Source: an uncultured Oscillospiraceae bacterium
Lineage (GTDB): Bacteria > Bacillota > Clostridia > Oscillospirales > Oscillospiraceae
Length of the DNA: 36,924 bases
Reading direction: 5' to 3'
NCBI GenBank assembly: GCA_910587285.1
Contig: CAJULM010000028.1
Location: forward strand, 1-36,924
Made by a program: the position numbers and the translations under genes. Position 1 is the first letter of the stretch; every line of letters starts with the position of its first letter. The notes below the pieces were generated by a model that worked only from the letters and a program-made list of their open reading frames with translations, was not told the DNA's origin and did no database searches. Positions 1-8,748 of this stretch are shown here, piece by piece.

Positions 1-593
1 TCTCTAAACCTGCTGATACTGAATTTATTAACCTGAAACTTATTATACGAGGAGGCCAGCTGAAGGATGAAGTTGGGGTAGGAATACTCCAGCGTGATCT
101 TCACGGTGTGCTCGTCCACGGCCTCGGCGCTTTTGACGACGGCGGCCTTGCTCTTGGTGGTGGGCATCTCCTTGGCCCGGTCCATGGTGAACACCACGTC
201 CTCGGCGGTGAAGTCGCTGCCGTCGTGCCACTTCACGCCCTGGCGCAGATGGAACACGTACTCCAGGCCGTCGTCGCTGATGGTCCAGTCGGTGGCCAGC
301 AGGGGCACGGCCTCAAACTTGGCGCCGTTGAACTTCACCAAGCCCTCAAAAATCTGCACAAACATACAGTATTCCTCGTTGACGGTGGTGACCTGGGGGT
401 CCAGAGAGGTGATGTCGCTGGTGATGCGAAGGTTCAGCGTGGGGTGGGCTTTCTCCGCCGGTTCGCTGGAGCCGGGGGCCGAGCTCTGGGCCGGGTCCTT
501 ACTGGCGCCGGGGTCCGCGCTGGGCGCGGCGCAGCCGGCCATCAGGCCCAGGCACAGGGCCAATGCCATAAGCAGGGAGACTGTCTTTTTCAT
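1..593 (-). CDS. Oligopeptide-type ABC transporter substrate-binding lipoprotein, 5' part only
   Basis: This is the N-terminal part (about 197 codons) of a family 5 solute-binding protein; the gene runs off the left edge. The start at 593 follows AGGAGG (601-606 on the plus strand, read in reverse). The product begins MKKTVSLLMALALCLGLMAG then C, a lipoprotein signal peptide with lipobox LMAGC, so it should be anchored outside the membrane. A short low-complexity linker rich in Ala, Ser and Pro follows. After it come family-typical phrases: ITSDITSLDPQ, VFHLRQGVKWHDGSDFTAEDVVF and the VKITLEYSYPNF region. The family binds peptides, nickel or similar ligands for Dpp/Opp-type importers; the ligand cannot be told here. 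A sigma-54 promoter lies upstream and the regulator gene at 797-2371 is next door on the same strand. The last 16 or so codons before the window edge are AT-rich and do not look like the family. Confidence 0.85.
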   Translation of the reverse strand, partial: MKKTVSLLMALALCLGLMAGCAAPSADPGASKDPAQSSAPGSSEPAEKAHPTLNLRITSDITSLDPQVTTVNEEYCMFVQIFEGLVKFNGAKFEAVPLLATDWTISDDGLEYVFHLRQGVKWHDGSDFTAEDVVFTMDRAKEMPTTKSKAAVVKSAEAVDEHTVKITLEYSYPNFILQLASSYNKFQVNKFSISRFR

Positions 594-662
594 TTCAGTA
601 CCTCCTAAAATAAATTTCACAGAGCCGTTCCACCGCTGCATCCGGCTCCGCCTTGTATACAT

Positions 663-678
663 AGCAATTATCATGCCA
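663..678 (-). promoter_or_regulatory. Sigma-54 (-24/-12) promoter of the binding-protein gene
   Basis: Read on the minus strand the site is TGGCATGATAATTGCT, which fits every position of the consensus TGGCAYRNNNNTTGCW, including GG at -24 and GC at -12. It lies 70 bases upstream of the lipoprotein start at 593. The adjacent enhancer-binding protein gene makes sigma-54 control very likely. Transcription should start near 652. Confidence 0.88.
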
Positions 679-723
679 AATTTTCAGGGGAGGCAATCAT
701 CATTTTTCAACGTTTTTCCCATA

Positions 724-749
724 CGTATGTGTCTTTTTTGACACATACG
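724..749. promoter_or_regulatory. Perfect inverted repeat, candidate upstream activator site
   Basis: CGTATGTGTC (724-733) and GACACATACG (740-749) form a perfect 10-base inverted repeat around a run of six T. It is centred roughly 85 bases upstream of the predicted sigma-54 transcription start, a suitable place for an enhancer bound by the Fis-type helix-turn-helix of the neighbouring regulator. It could instead be a plain hairpin. Confidence 0.55.
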
Positions 750-754
750 CAAAA

Positions 755-797
755 TAATATGTGCCATATCCGGCGCTGGGCCAGATACGGCACATAT
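755..797 (-). terminator. Hairpin after the sigma-54 regulator gene
   Basis: Arms 757-770 and 784-797 pair over 14 bases with one mismatch. The hairpin begins within the stop codon of the regulator (TGA at 799-797) and is followed on the minus strand by TTATTTT. It is a likely intrinsic terminator. It could also act as a second activator site because it sits upstream of the sigma-54 promoter. Confidence 0.5.
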
Positions 798-2371
798 CAA
801 TCCAATGGAATTTGGTACTGCTGAACCTTGCGGTAAAAGGTCCGGCGGGAGACGCCCAAGCGCTCCGCCGCCGCCTGCCGGTTGTTTTGGCAGCTTTTCA
901 GCGCGGCGCGGATCACCCGCTCCTCGCACTGCGCCACCGCCTCCTCCAGCCGGGCGGGCAGCGCGGCGTCCGAAACCTCCGCCTCCAATACCCGCCGCTT
1001 TCCCTGCTGGCGTATGCTGCTGGGCAGGTCCTCGGGGAGAATGCACTCCCGGCTGCACAGCACCACGCAGCTCTCCAAAATATTTTGCAGCTCCCGGATG
1101 TTCCCCGGCCAGCTATACCGCAGGAGCAGACGGTAGCCCTCCTCCGTCAGTCGCACGCTTTTGTGATACTTTTTGTTATACCGATCCAGGTAGTGCGCCG
1201 CCAGCAGCACCACGTCCCGCCCACGCTCCCGCAGGGGCGGGATGACGATGGGCACCACGTTCAGCCGGTAAAACAGGTCCTGGCGGAACTGCCCCTCCTC
1301 CAGCATCTGCTCCAGGGGGCGGTTGGTACCCGCCACCAGCCGGACGTCCACCTTGATGGAGCGCTGCCGCCCCACCTTCTCAATCTCCCCCTCCTGGAGA
1401 ACCCGCAGCAGCTTGGCCTGCATAGGGTAGGGCATATCCCCGATCTCGTCCAAAAACAGGGTGCCCCCCTCCGCCAGCTGGAACTTGCCCAGCTGGCCCC
1501 CCCGCCGGGCCCCGGTGAAGGAGCCCTCCTCATAACCGAACAGCTCGCTCTCAATCAAGCTCTCCGGAATGGCCGCGCAGTTTACGGCGATGAAGGGCTT
1601 GTCCTTCCGGGCGCTGTTTTGGTGGATCAGCCGGGCAAACACCTCCTTGCCCGTGCCGCTCTCCCCCCGGAGGAGCACGGTGGCGTCCGTCGCCGCCACC
1701 GCCGTGGCCTTCACCACGCTGGACAGAAAGGGGCGGCACTCCCCGATGATATTGCTCTGCTTCAGCAGGGTCTGGGCCTCGATCTGCCGGTTGTACTCCG
1801 CCGCCATCTGGGAGGCCCGCTCCAGCTCCATGCTGAGCTGATTGAACTCGGTGGTGTCCCGGAAAATGGAGGCCGCCCCCAGCATCCTCCCCTCCGCCTC
1901 CAGGGGGAAGGTTTTAATCTGGACGTAGTGCTGCACGCTCTCGATGAGCACCCCGTCCTTGGTGATGGCCTGCCCAGACTGAAGTGTTTTGAGCAGCGTA
2001 GCCCCCGCCTCGATGTCGAACATATTCTGGCCCAGCACCGCCCCCACCGGCACGTTCAGCAGCTGGGCATAGGCCGGGTTGACGTAAAAAATCACCCCGT
2101 TCATGTCCACCGCCACCACCGCGTCGGTGAGCTCATCCAGCATGGGGGCCAGGGGAATTTTCCGCCGGATCTCCAGGGCCGTGCGCAGCCGCCGAGCCGA
2201 GCCCACCCCCACGCAGCTCCCCTCGCCGTCCACCGCCCGGAAGCGCTCCACCCCTAAGGGGATGTCCTCCGGCCGCACGTCGTACAGCCCTGTCCCCGCG
2301 GGCAGGGTGAAGCCTCCCTCCAGCCGGGTCCAGGCGGGGTTCACGATATCCTTGATCTGCATTCTTGACAT
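797..2371 (-). CDS. Sigma-54-dependent transcriptional activator (PAS, AAA+, Fis-type HTH)
   Basis: A 524-residue enhancer-binding protein. The open frame extends 50 codons further upstream, but the ATG at 2371 is preceded at about 7 bases by GGAGGGG, so I start there. After a roughly 70-residue N-terminal region comes a PAS domain (DAVVAVDMNGVIFYVNPAY and following), which usually senses a small molecule or redox state. Then comes the AAA+ domain with Walker A GESGTGKE, the sigma-54 contact loop GSFTGAR, Walker B GGTLFLDEIGDM and arginine finger region FRQDLFYRLNV. The C-terminus has a Fis-type helix-turn-helix (NRQAAAERLGVSRRTFYRK). Such proteins bind enhancers and use ATP to open RNA polymerase-sigma-54 complexes. 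Its likely target is the sigma-54 promoter at 663-678. The REC domain of NtrC types is absent, so activation should be by ligand binding. Confidence 0.93.
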   Translation of the reverse strand: MSRMQIKDIVNPAWTRLEGGFTLPAGTGLYDVRPEDIPLGVERFRAVDGEGSCVGVGSARRLRTALEIRRKIPLAPMLDELTDAVVAVDMNGVIFYVNPAYAQLLNVPVGAVLGQNMFDIEAGATLLKTLQSGQAITKDGVLIESVQHYVQIKTFPLEAEGRMLGAASIFRDTTEFNQLSMELERASQMAAEYNRQIEAQTLLKQSNIIGECRPFLSSVVKATAVAATDATVLLRGESGTGKEVFARLIHQNSARKDKPFIAVNCAAIPESLIESELFGYEEGSFTGARRGGQLGKFQLAEGGTLFLDEIGDMPYPMQAKLLRVLQEGEIEKVGRQRSIKVDVRLVAGTNRPLEQMLEEGQFRQDLFYRLNVVPIVIPPLRERGRDVVLLAAHYLDRYNKKYHKSVRLTEEGYRLLLRYSWPGNIRELQNILESCVVLCSRECILPEDLPSSIRQQGKRRVLEAEVSDAALPARLEEAVAQCEERVIRAALKSCQNNRQAAAERLGVSRRTFYRKVQQYQIPLD

Positions 2372-2448
2372 GGCGCCCCTCCGCTTTGCCGCAATATGGT
2401 TCGGCGCCCAGCCCCACAGGGGACCGGGCGCCGGTAGCTTCCCAATTT

Positions 2449-4134
2449 TTATTCCGCAGAAATCATATAGTAGTACACCGGCTGGCCCCCGGCCAGCAGG
2501 GTGATCTCGGCGTTGGGGCACTGCTCCTGGAAGATGGCCAGCGCCTCGTTGGCCTGCTCCTCCGTCACGTCCTCGCCGTAGAAGATGCTGATAAACTCCG
2601 CCTGCTGCTGGCTGTCCGCCTGGGCCAGCCGCTCCAGCAGCGCGCCAATGGCCTGGTCCGTGCCGAACAGCTGCCCGTCCGCCAGGGCCATGTAGTCCCC
2701 CTCGTGAATCTCGAAGCCATCAAAATCGGAATCCCGGGCGGCATAGGTGATCTCGGAGGTGCGCACGTTTTTCCGGGCCTCCTCCATGGCGGCGGCGTTG
2801 GCGTCCTTCTCCCCCTCAGGGTCCAGCACCAGCATGGCGGCGATGCCTTGGGGCACGGTGCGAGTGGGAACCACCACGATCTCCTTCCCCTCCACAAGAC
2901 CCACGCACTGCTCCGCGGCCATGATGATATTCTTGTTGTTGGGCAGCACAAACACCACCTCGGCCGGAGTGCGGGCGATCTCCCGCAAGATGTCCTCGGT
3001 GGAGGGGTTCATGGTCTGGCCGCCGGAGATGACGCCGTCCACCCCCAGGTCCTTGAACACGCTGGCCATGCCGCCGCCCGCGCTCACCGCCACCACGCCG
3101 AACTTCTTTTCCGGCGGGACGATGGCGTCCGTTTCGCCCTCCTGGGCCTCCAGCTCCGCCTCAATCTGATCCAGATCGTCGGTGCTCTGGGGCTTTTTGC
3201 CGGCGGCCATGTCCTCGTACTGGGTGCGCATATTCTCAATCTTGGCCAGCTCCAGGGTGCCGTACTTCTGCGCCTCGCTCAAGGCCGCGCCGGGGATGTC
3301 GGTGTGGACGTGGACCTTGAAGGCCTCGTCGTCCTCGCCGATGACCAGGCTGTCGCCGATGCTGTTCAGGTAGGCCCGGAAGGGCTCGATGGATTTGTTG
3401 GCCGTCTTGCGGACGATAAAAACGGTGTCAAAGGTGAAGGTAATCTCCTCGTCGGAGAGGGCGGCAAAGTCCGCCGACTCCTTCACCGGGAGGCCGTCCT
3501 CCTGGTCGGCGGGGGCTTCCACCCCCCGCAGCTCATCCAGCATCCCCTGGAGGATGATGAGAAAGCCCTTGCCGCCGGCGTCCACCACCCCAGCCTTTTT
3601 CAGCACCGGGTTCTGGTTCACGGTGTCGGCCAAGGCAACCTGCCCCTCGGCAATGGCGGCCTCCAGCACCGCCTCCACGCTATTGCTCTCCTGGGCCGTC
3701 TCCGCCGCCTTCACGGCGGCCAGGCGGGACACGGTGAGAATGGTGCCCTCGGCGGGCTTCATCACCGCCTTGTACGCGGCGTTGACACCCTCGCCCAAGG
3801 CGGCGGCGAAAACGCCGCCGTCGGCGCTCTCGTGCTCCTTCAGGGACTTGGACATCCCCCGGAACAGCAGGGACAAAATCACCCCGGAATTGCCCCGGGC
3901 CCCCCGCAGCAGGGCGGAGGCGTTGATGGACGCGGCCTGGCCGATGGCGGCGGCGGGCTTCTTCTTCGCCTCCGCCGCGGCGGTGCCGATGGTAAGGGAC
4001 ATATTGGTGCCGGTGTCCCCATCGGGCACGGGAAACACGTTAAGCTCGTTGATGGCCTGCTTCTGGGTGTTGATGGAGGCGGAGGCGTGGATTATCATGC
4101 GCTGAAACAGCGCACCGTCAATGATATCTATCAT
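2449..4134 (-). CDS. fakA: Fatty acid kinase ATP-binding subunit FakA (YloV, DAK2 domain)
   Basis: A 561-residue protein of the DegV-partnered fatty acid kinase family. The N-terminal DhaL/DAK2-like domain contains NVFPVPDGDTGTNM (about residues 32-45), whose Asp38 and Asp40 bind Mg-ATP. The middle and C-terminal parts (for example KVHVHTDIPGAAL and FVLPNNKNI) match the long YloV form. FakA phosphorylates fatty acids presented by a DegV-family FakB, feeding PlsY-dependent phospholipid synthesis. No fakB is seen in the window. It lies 31 bases after yloU on the same strand, the usual Firmicutes arrangement, and probably shares its promoter. An alternative older annotation would be a dihydroxyacetone kinase-like protein. 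Confidence 0.93.
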   Translation of the reverse strand: MIDIIDGALFQRMIIHASASINTQKQAINELNVFPVPDGDTGTNMSLTIGTAAAEAKKKPAAAIGQAASINASALLRGARGNSGVILSLLFRGMSKSLKEHESADGGVFAAALGEGVNAAYKAVMKPAEGTILTVSRLAAVKAAETAQESNSVEAVLEAAIAEGQVALADTVNQNPVLKKAGVVDAGGKGFLIILQGMLDELRGVEAPADQEDGLPVKESADFAALSDEEITFTFDTVFIVRKTANKSIEPFRAYLNSIGDSLVIGEDDEAFKVHVHTDIPGAALSEAQKYGTLELAKIENMRTQYEDMAAGKKPQSTDDLDQIEAELEAQEGETDAIVPPEKKFGVVAVSAGGGMASVFKDLGVDGVISGGQTMNPSTEDILREIARTPAEVVFVLPNNKNIIMAAEQCVGLVEGKEIVVVPTRTVPQGIAAMLVLDPEGEKDANAAAMEEARKNVRTSEITYAARDSDFDGFEIHEGDYMALADGQLFGTDQAIGALLERLAQADSQQQAEFISIFYGEDVTEEQANEALAIFQEQCPNAEITLLAGGQPVYYYMISAE

Positions 4135-4165
4135 GTGCGGATTATCCTCTCTTTCTGGGCCGGGT

Positions 4166-4516
4166 TTAACCGATCACCATAGAATCAACGCAGACGTTCA
4201 CGCTGCGCACCTCCACCCCGGTCAGGCGGTGGACGTTATACTTCACTTCGCTCTGGATGGAACGGCCCACGGCCACCAAGTTCACGCCGTTATCCACAAT
4301 AATGTGCAGGTCGATGGAGATGGACTGGTCATCATTGTAGGTAATCTTCACGCCCTTGGACATGGACTCCCGGCGCAGCAGATGGACCAGCCCGTCCGTC
4401 TTGGAGCGGAAGGCCATGCCCTTCACGCCGTAGCAGCTGGTGGCCACCGCCCCGGTGAGGTTGGAAAACACGTCGCTGGTCAGCTGAACGCGGCCCTTTT
4501 CGGTTTGTATCTTCAT
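4166..4516 (-). CDS. yloU: Asp23/Gls24 family envelope stress-response protein (YloU)
   Basis: A 116-residue protein starting MKIQTEKGRVQLTSDVF; the start at 4516 has AGGAAGG about 6 bases upstream, so I prefer it to an upstream ATG at 4552. The family signature is visible in GAVATSCYGVKGMAF and in the repeated strand pattern ISIDLHIIVDNGVNLVAVGRSIQSEVKYNV with VNVCVDSMVIG at the end. Asp23-type proteins associate with the membrane or envelope and respond to alkaline or other stress; the exact function of YloU is not established. It heads the yloU-fakA pair and has its own predicted promoter at 4632-4660. Confidence 0.9.
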   Translation of the reverse strand: MKIQTEKGRVQLTSDVFSNLTGAVATSCYGVKGMAFRSKTDGLVHLLRRESMSKGVKITYNDDQSISIDLHIIVDNGVNLVAVGRSIQSEVKYNVHRLTGVEVRSVNVCVDSMVIG

Positions 4517-4631
4517 AGGAACCTTCCTTTCTTGGAACCGGATTTGTTCCATCAGCGCGCCCCGCAGCGCCGGGCGGGCTATGCGTTCGCCGCCCCCGGA
4601 AGGGCGCCGTTCTATTTTGATTCGTTTCCAT

Positions 4632-4660
4632 ATTGTATTCTATTTGCAGGAAAAATACAA
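4632..4660 (-). promoter_or_regulatory. Sigma-A promoter of yloU-fakA
   Basis: On the minus strand TTGTAT (4660-4655) and TACAAT (4637-4632) are separated by 17 bases. This is a good housekeeping promoter about 115 bases upstream of the yloU start, and the stretch is AT-rich in an otherwise GC-rich region. Confidence 0.75.
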
Positions 4661-4714
4661 GTACCCTTTTCGTTTTTCGTCTCTTTGCCCAGACTTTTTT
4701 GGCTGGGGCATGGA

Positions 4715-4750
4715 CGAAAAACGGCCGGCGGCTCATCGCCGCCGGCCGTT
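4715..4750 (-). terminator. Intrinsic terminator of the glycolytic gene cluster
   Basis: A perfect 13-base stem, AACGGCCGGCGGC (4720-4732) with its complement at 4738-4750 and a 5-base loop. On the minus strand it is followed by a run of T (TTTTTCG). It lies 21 bases beyond the eno stop codon and before the yloU promoter. Confidence 0.92.
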
Positions 4751-4771
4751 CGGCCCGGTTTGAGTTTTTTC

Positions 4772-6073
<1,302 letters not shown>

Positions 6074-6146
6074 GGGAATCAAGCTCCTTTCAAATTTCAA
6101 AGGTTAATATCATTCCAGAGACATCGTCTCAGGGATAACAGGAAAA

Positions 6147-7670
6147 TTATTTTACGATCAGGGTCTGCCCGGTCATTTCCGCGGGCTTATTCAGGCCCAT
6201 CAGGTCCAGCATGGTGGGGGCCAGGTCGGCCAGGCGGCCGTCCCGCAGCGTCACGTCCGCGCCCACCACGCAGCAGGGCACCAGGTTGGTGGTGTGGGCG
6301 GTGAAGGGGGAGCCGTCCGCCTCCGCCATATGCTCGGCATTGCCGTGGTCGGCGGTGATGATGGCCACGCCGCCCATCTCGGTGGTGGCGGCCACCACCT
6401 GGCCCACGCCGCTGTCCACCGCCTCGGCGGCCTTCACGGCGGCATCGAACACGCCGGTGTGGCCCACCATGTCGCAGTTGGCGAAGTTGAGGATCACCAC
6501 GTCGTACTTGCCGCTCTTGATGCGCTTGACGGCCTCGGCAGTCACCTCGGGCTGGCTCATGTGGGGCTGGAGGTCATAGGTAGCCACCTTGGGGGAGGGG
6601 ATGAGGCAGCGGTCCTCGCCGGAGAACACGGTCTCCACGCCGCCGTTGAAGAAGAAGGTGACATGGGCGTACTTCTCCGTCTCCGCGATGCGCAGCTGCG
6701 TCATGTTCTGCTGGGCGATATACTCGCCAAAAATGTTGTCCAGGCTCTCCTTGGGGAAGGCGATGACCACATTGGGCATAGACGCGTCATATGAGGTGGT
6801 GCACACGTAGTTCACGTGGAAAAAGCCCTTCTTCCGCTCAAAGCCGGAGAAGTCCGGGTCCACGAAGGTGCGGGTGATCTCCCGCGCCCGGTCGGGGCGG
6901 AAGTTCATGAAGATGATGGAGTCCCCCTCGCTGATTTCGGCGTGCTCCGCCGTGATGACGGGGATGACGAACTCATCGGTAACGCCCGCGTCATAGCTGG
7001 CCTGCATGGCCCCCACCGGGTCGCCGAGGAAGCGCTGCTCGCTCTCGCCGTATACCATGGCCTTGTAGGCGCGCTCCACCCGGTCCCAGTTGGTATCCCG
7101 GTCCATGGCGTAATAGCGGCCGGAGATGGTGGCGATCTGGGCCCCGTACTGGTCGCAGGTCTCCTTCATCTCGGCCACGAAGCCCTTGCCGGAGGTGGGG
7201 GGCACGTCGCGGCCGTCCATAAAGCAGTGGACGAAGATCTTCTCGCAGCCCAGGTCATGGGCCATTTTGACCGCCGCCTGGATGTGGGTGATGTGGCTGT
7301 GGACGCCGCCGTTGGACATCAGGCCGTAGATGTGAACGGCCCGGCCGGCGTTTTTGGCGGCCAGCATGGCGTCCTTGTAGGCGGGATTCTCAAAGAAATC
7401 CCCATCCTGGATGGCCTTGGTGATTTTGGGCAGGTCCTGGAACACCACTCGGCCCGCGCCGATGTTGGTGTGGCCCACCTCGCTGTTGCCCATCTGGCCG
7501 TCAGGCAGGCCCACATCCATGCCGGAGGCGGACAGCTTGCAGGTGGGGTTTTCCGCGAACAGCTTATCCAGGTTGGGGGTGTGGGCGGCGTGGATGGCGT
7601 TGTCCCCCGCCGCAGAGGAGGGAGACAGGCCAAAGCCGTCCATAATGATAAGTGTGGTAGGTGTTTTCAT
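6147..7670 (-). CDS. gpmI: 2,3-bisphosphoglycerate-independent phosphoglycerate mutase
   Basis: A 507-residue cofactor-independent, Mn2+-dependent mutase that interconverts 3- and 2-phosphoglycerate. I start at 7670 (MKTPTTLIIMDGFGLS) because GAGG lies 7 bases upstream; the open frame reaches 7745 without support. The catalytic serine is Ser63 in GQMGNSEVGHTNIGAG. The metal-ligand motifs DGFG (residues 11-14), NFANCDMVGHTG and ITADHGNAE are all present. The length is within the usual 505-515 residues. It sits between tpiA and eno on the same strand, separated from tpiA by 204 bases that hold a strong stem. Confidence 0.97.
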   Translation of the reverse strand: MKTPTTLIIMDGFGLSPSSAAGDNAIHAAHTPNLDKLFAENPTCKLSASGMDVGLPDGQMGNSEVGHTNIGAGRVVFQDLPKITKAIQDGDFFENPAYKDAMLAAKNAGRAVHIYGLMSNGGVHSHITHIQAAVKMAHDLGCEKIFVHCFMDGRDVPPTSGKGFVAEMKETCDQYGAQIATISGRYYAMDRDTNWDRVERAYKAMVYGESEQRFLGDPVGAMQASYDAGVTDEFVIPVITAEHAEISEGDSIIFMNFRPDRAREITRTFVDPDFSGFERKKGFFHVNYVCTTSYDASMPNVVIAFPKESLDNIFGEYIAQQNMTQLRIAETEKYAHVTFFFNGGVETVFSGEDRCLIPSPKVATYDLQPHMSQPEVTAEAVKRIKSGKYDVVILNFANCDMVGHTGVFDAAVKAAEAVDSGVGQVVAATTEMGGVAIITADHGNAEHMAEADGSPFTAHTTNLVPCCVVGADVTLRDGRLADLAPTMLDLMGLNKPAEMTGQTLIVK

Positions 7671-7874
7671 AGAATACCTCTTGTCATGCCGCTCCTTGGG
7701 GCCCCCGCAAAGCCGTTCTCCAGGCTTTGTGGGGAAAGGAGCCACAGCAAAATGAGTGAGTTTTCGCCGAAGGCAGAAGCGAATGATATGGCGCTTGCGG
7801 CGATGCTGTCACGCTCGGATTGGACGCGATCTTCCCGGCAGCTTCCCGCCGGGGCGCGTCTATCCTTGCGCTTC
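7671..7874. other. tpiA-gpmI intergenic region with a GC-rich stem-loop
   Basis: The 204 bases between tpiA and gpmI carry no convincing gene. Arms at 7703-7714 and 7723-7734 form a 12-base stem with one G-U pair, in the 5' leader of gpmI and not followed by a T run. It may affect mRNA processing or stability. The rest has no recognisable promoter. The style of the sequence suggests an intergenic repeat family, but I could not find a second long copy in this window. Confidence 0.4.
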
Positions 7875-8648
7875 TTATTCCTGATTTGCAGCGTTGATAA
7901 TCGCCATGAAATCGTCCGGCTTCAGGGCCGCGCCGCCGATGAGGCCGCCGTCGATGTCGGGCTGGGCCAGCAGCTCGTGGGCGTTCTTGGCGTTCATGGA
8001 GCCGCCGTACTGGATGGTGACGGCCCGGGCCACCCGGGCGCCGTACTGCTTGCGGATGATGGTGCGGATGTGGGTGCACACCGCGCCCGCCTGCTCGGCC
8101 GTGGCGGTCTTGCCCGTGCCGATGGCCCAGATGGGCTCATAGGCGATGACCACACGGCGCACCTGGCTCTCGTTCAGCCCCGCCAGGGCCACCTTCACCT
8201 GGTAGGAGATCAGCTCCTCGGTGACGCCCAGCTCCCGCTGCTCCAGGCTCTCGCCCACGCACACGATGGGCCGCAGGCCGGCCTCCAGAGCGGCGTGGAC
8301 CTTCTTGTTCACGGTGAAGTCGGTCTCGTTATAGTACTGCCGGCGCTCGGAGTGGCCGATGATGACGTACTTGGCCCCCACGTCCTTGAGCATCTCCACA
8401 GTGACCTCGCCGGTGAACGCGCCGGACGCCTCGTAATGGCAGGTCTCGCCGCCGATGGCCACCCGGGTCTCCTTAAACAGACGCACTGCGCCGGGGATGT
8501 TCACGCCGGGGACGCACAGCACCACCTCGCACCACTTGTGGCGGCCCAGCTGAGGCTTGATGGCCTCGGCAAAGGCCTTGGTCTCGGTGAGGGTCTTGTT
8601 CATCTTCCAGTTGCCGGCGATAATGGTCTTACGGTACTTCAGATTCAT
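7875..8648 (-). CDS. tpiA: Triosephosphate isomerase
   Basis: A 257-residue TIM-barrel enzyme interconverting dihydroxyacetone phosphate and glyceraldehyde 3-phosphate. The start at 8648 follows AAGGAG at 7 bases. Active-site elements are the N-terminal lysine in IIAGNWKMNKT (Lys15), the catalytic histidine in YVIIGHSERRQYY, and the catalytic glutamate with the flexible lid in AYEPIWAIGTGKTAT. The phosphate-binding IQYGGSM and GGLIGGAAL are present near the end. It lies 100 bases after pgk; the gap holds a GC-rich hairpin near 8702-8726 that may separate the two messages. Confidence 0.98.
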   Translation of the reverse strand: MNLKYRKTIIAGNWKMNKTLTETKAFAEAIKPQLGRHKWCEVVLCVPGVNIPGAVRLFKETRVAIGGETCHYEASGAFTGEVTVEMLKDVGAKYVIIGHSERRQYYNETDFTVNKKVHAALEAGLRPIVCVGESLEQRELGVTEELISYQVKVALAGLNESQVRRVVIAYEPIWAIGTGKTATAEQAGAVCTHIRTIIRKQYGARVARAVTIQYGGSMNAKNAHELLAQPDIDGGLIGGAALKPDDFMAIINAANQE

Positions 8649-8748
8649 GGTTGCGCTCCTTCCAACAAATTTAAATGGATGGGTTACTTCATTAGAATCT
8701 CCGCCCCCGAAAAAACCGAGGGGCGCTTTTGCAGGGACCTCCAGCGGC

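Noticed and set aside
2365..4182. Open frame of 605 codons on the plus strand opposite fakA
   Set aside because: Shadow of fakA, with His/Gly/Leu-rich repetitive translation and no start signal.
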